NCBI GenBank assembly: GCA_913060595.1
Contig: CAJXSA010000266.1
Coordinates: 1 to 5,595 of the forward strand
Reading direction: 5' to 3'
Source: an uncultured Ignavibacteria bacterium
GTDB taxonomy: Bacteria; Bacteroidota; Ignavibacteria; SZUA-365
Length of the DNA stretch: 5,595 bases
Shown: positions 5,135 to 5,595 of the stretch, one piece after another
Layout: every line of letters starts with the position of its first letter
How positions within the stretch are numbered: position 1 is the first letter of the stretch
The notes under the pieces: generated by a model
Told to the model about the DNA's origin: nothing
Seen by the model: only the letters and a program-made list of their open reading frames with translations
Databases searched by the model: none
Program-made: the position numbers and the translations under genes

Positions 5135-5595
5135 TCAGACGGGGCGACGCATGCGGACGGTATAGAAAACAAGGAAGAGCGCGATGCCGCCGAAGAAGAG
5201 CGCGAGCACCCACCACTGCAGGTACCAGTGCTGCGCGATGGTGAAGGCGAGCCGCACTTCCGGGATGTCACCGTCTTCGCCGAGCGCCTGCACGCGGAAG
5301 ACGTAGTCGCCCGGGGGCAGACCGCTGTACTCTGCCCTGTGCCACGCTTCCGGTGCCGCCCATGTGCTGTCATGTCCTTCGAGGCGCCAGCGGTACAGCA
5401 TGTTTTCCTCGAGCGGAATGCTGCCCGAGATGAAATCAATGGTGATGTGCTGCGTGCCGGCGGGTACACGGATGACGCTGTCGCGCTCCGCGGGTGCGTC
5501 GCCGTAATACAGCGTGCTTCCATCTGCAGAGAGGCGGCGGATGAGCGTGGCGAAGCGGCGCTCGGCAGGATGCGGCGCCGCAGGGTCGTATCGGT
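5135..5595 (-). CDS. Y_Y_Y-domain periplasmic sensor, C-terminal part, ending after the membrane helix (5' partial)
   Basis: The last 152 codons are present; the N terminus lies outside the window. The frame reads through IDFISGSIPLEEN, then LYRWRLEGHDSTW (66-78), HRAEYSGLPPGDYVFRVQA (85-103) and a final strand near 117. This is the Y_Y_Y domain that follows beta-propeller repeats in two-component regulator propeller proteins. It is an Ig-like periplasmic module placed just outside the membrane. WYLQWW (123-128) and a hydrophobic helix to about 146 follow, then only RMRRPV and the stop. Family members normally continue into a histidine kinase, LuxR-type HTH, GGDEF or similar output domain, and none is present here in any frame. 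The upstream part is expected to hold propeller repeats. The stop lies 98 bp before the HTH gene. Confidence 0.88.
   Translation of the reverse strand, partial: RYDPAAPHPAERRFATLIRRLSADGSTLYYGDAPAERDSVIRVPAGTQHITIDFISGSIPLEENMLYRWRLEGHDSTWAAPEAWHRAEYSGLPPGDYVFRVQALGEDGDIPEVRLAFTIAQHWYLQWWVLALFFGGIALFLVFYTVRMRRPV

Noticed and set aside
4080..5165. 361-codon open frame on the plus strand opposite the HTH gene
   Set aside because: Its composition is Gly/Arg/Val repeats typical of antisense to GC-rich genes, whereas the minus frame contains a clear helix-turn-helix and protein-like N terminus.
5037..5216. Extended N terminus of the HTH protein from an ATG at 5216
   Set aside because: The extra 60 residues overlap the Y_Y_Y gene's membrane segment in another frame and look like shadow coding; the 5036 start follows a plausible intergenic gap.

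Overview
This is a GC-rich chromosomal window with no mobile element, rRNA, tRNA or CRISPR array. The gene content suggests a Gram-negative member of the Bacteroidota/Chlorobiota (FCB) group. The pointers are a Y_Y_Y-domain sensor, a lipoprotein whose acidic stretch after the lipid cysteine resembles Bacteroidota surface-export signals, a C-terminal outer-membrane beta-barrel ending in Phe, and upstream elements resembling the Bacteroidota -7 box (TAnnTTTG). Placement below phylum level is not possible from this window.

Left part, 1-2713. The window opens with the last 38 codons of a GyrI-like/AraC effector-binding protein (+). A strong hairpin at 166-195 lies between it and a convergent gene for a calcineurin-type metallophosphoesterase lipoprotein (246-1574, -). 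A 221-bp divergent intergenic region with spaced TGTCAT/ATGACA half-sites separates this from a plus-strand pair. The first gene of the pair (1796-2332) encodes a small secreted or membrane protein of unknown function. The second (2337-2713) encodes a small outer-membrane beta-barrel that is split between two frames at a GGGG run.

Right part, 2743-5595, all on the minus strand. In transcription order it holds the 3' end of a periplasmic Y_Y_Y sensor that stops just after its membrane helix with no kinase or HTH output domain; a 285-aa protein with an unrecognised N-terminal domain, a lambda-repressor-like HTH and an Ala/Pro linker; and a 415-aa stand-alone P-loop ATPase of the archaeal ATPase_2 type with a C-terminal winged-helix-like region. 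An AT-rich island with a duplicated CTAAGTTA element lies in front of the ATPase gene and probably holds its promoter.

The left genes are about secretion and the cell envelope. The right genes look like signalling or regulation of unknown target. Nothing ties all the genes into one pathway. The less ordinary parts are the HTH/ATPase pair, the output-less sensor and the split barrel gene. Long open frames opposite the three large minus-strand genes are judged to be GC-driven shadows.
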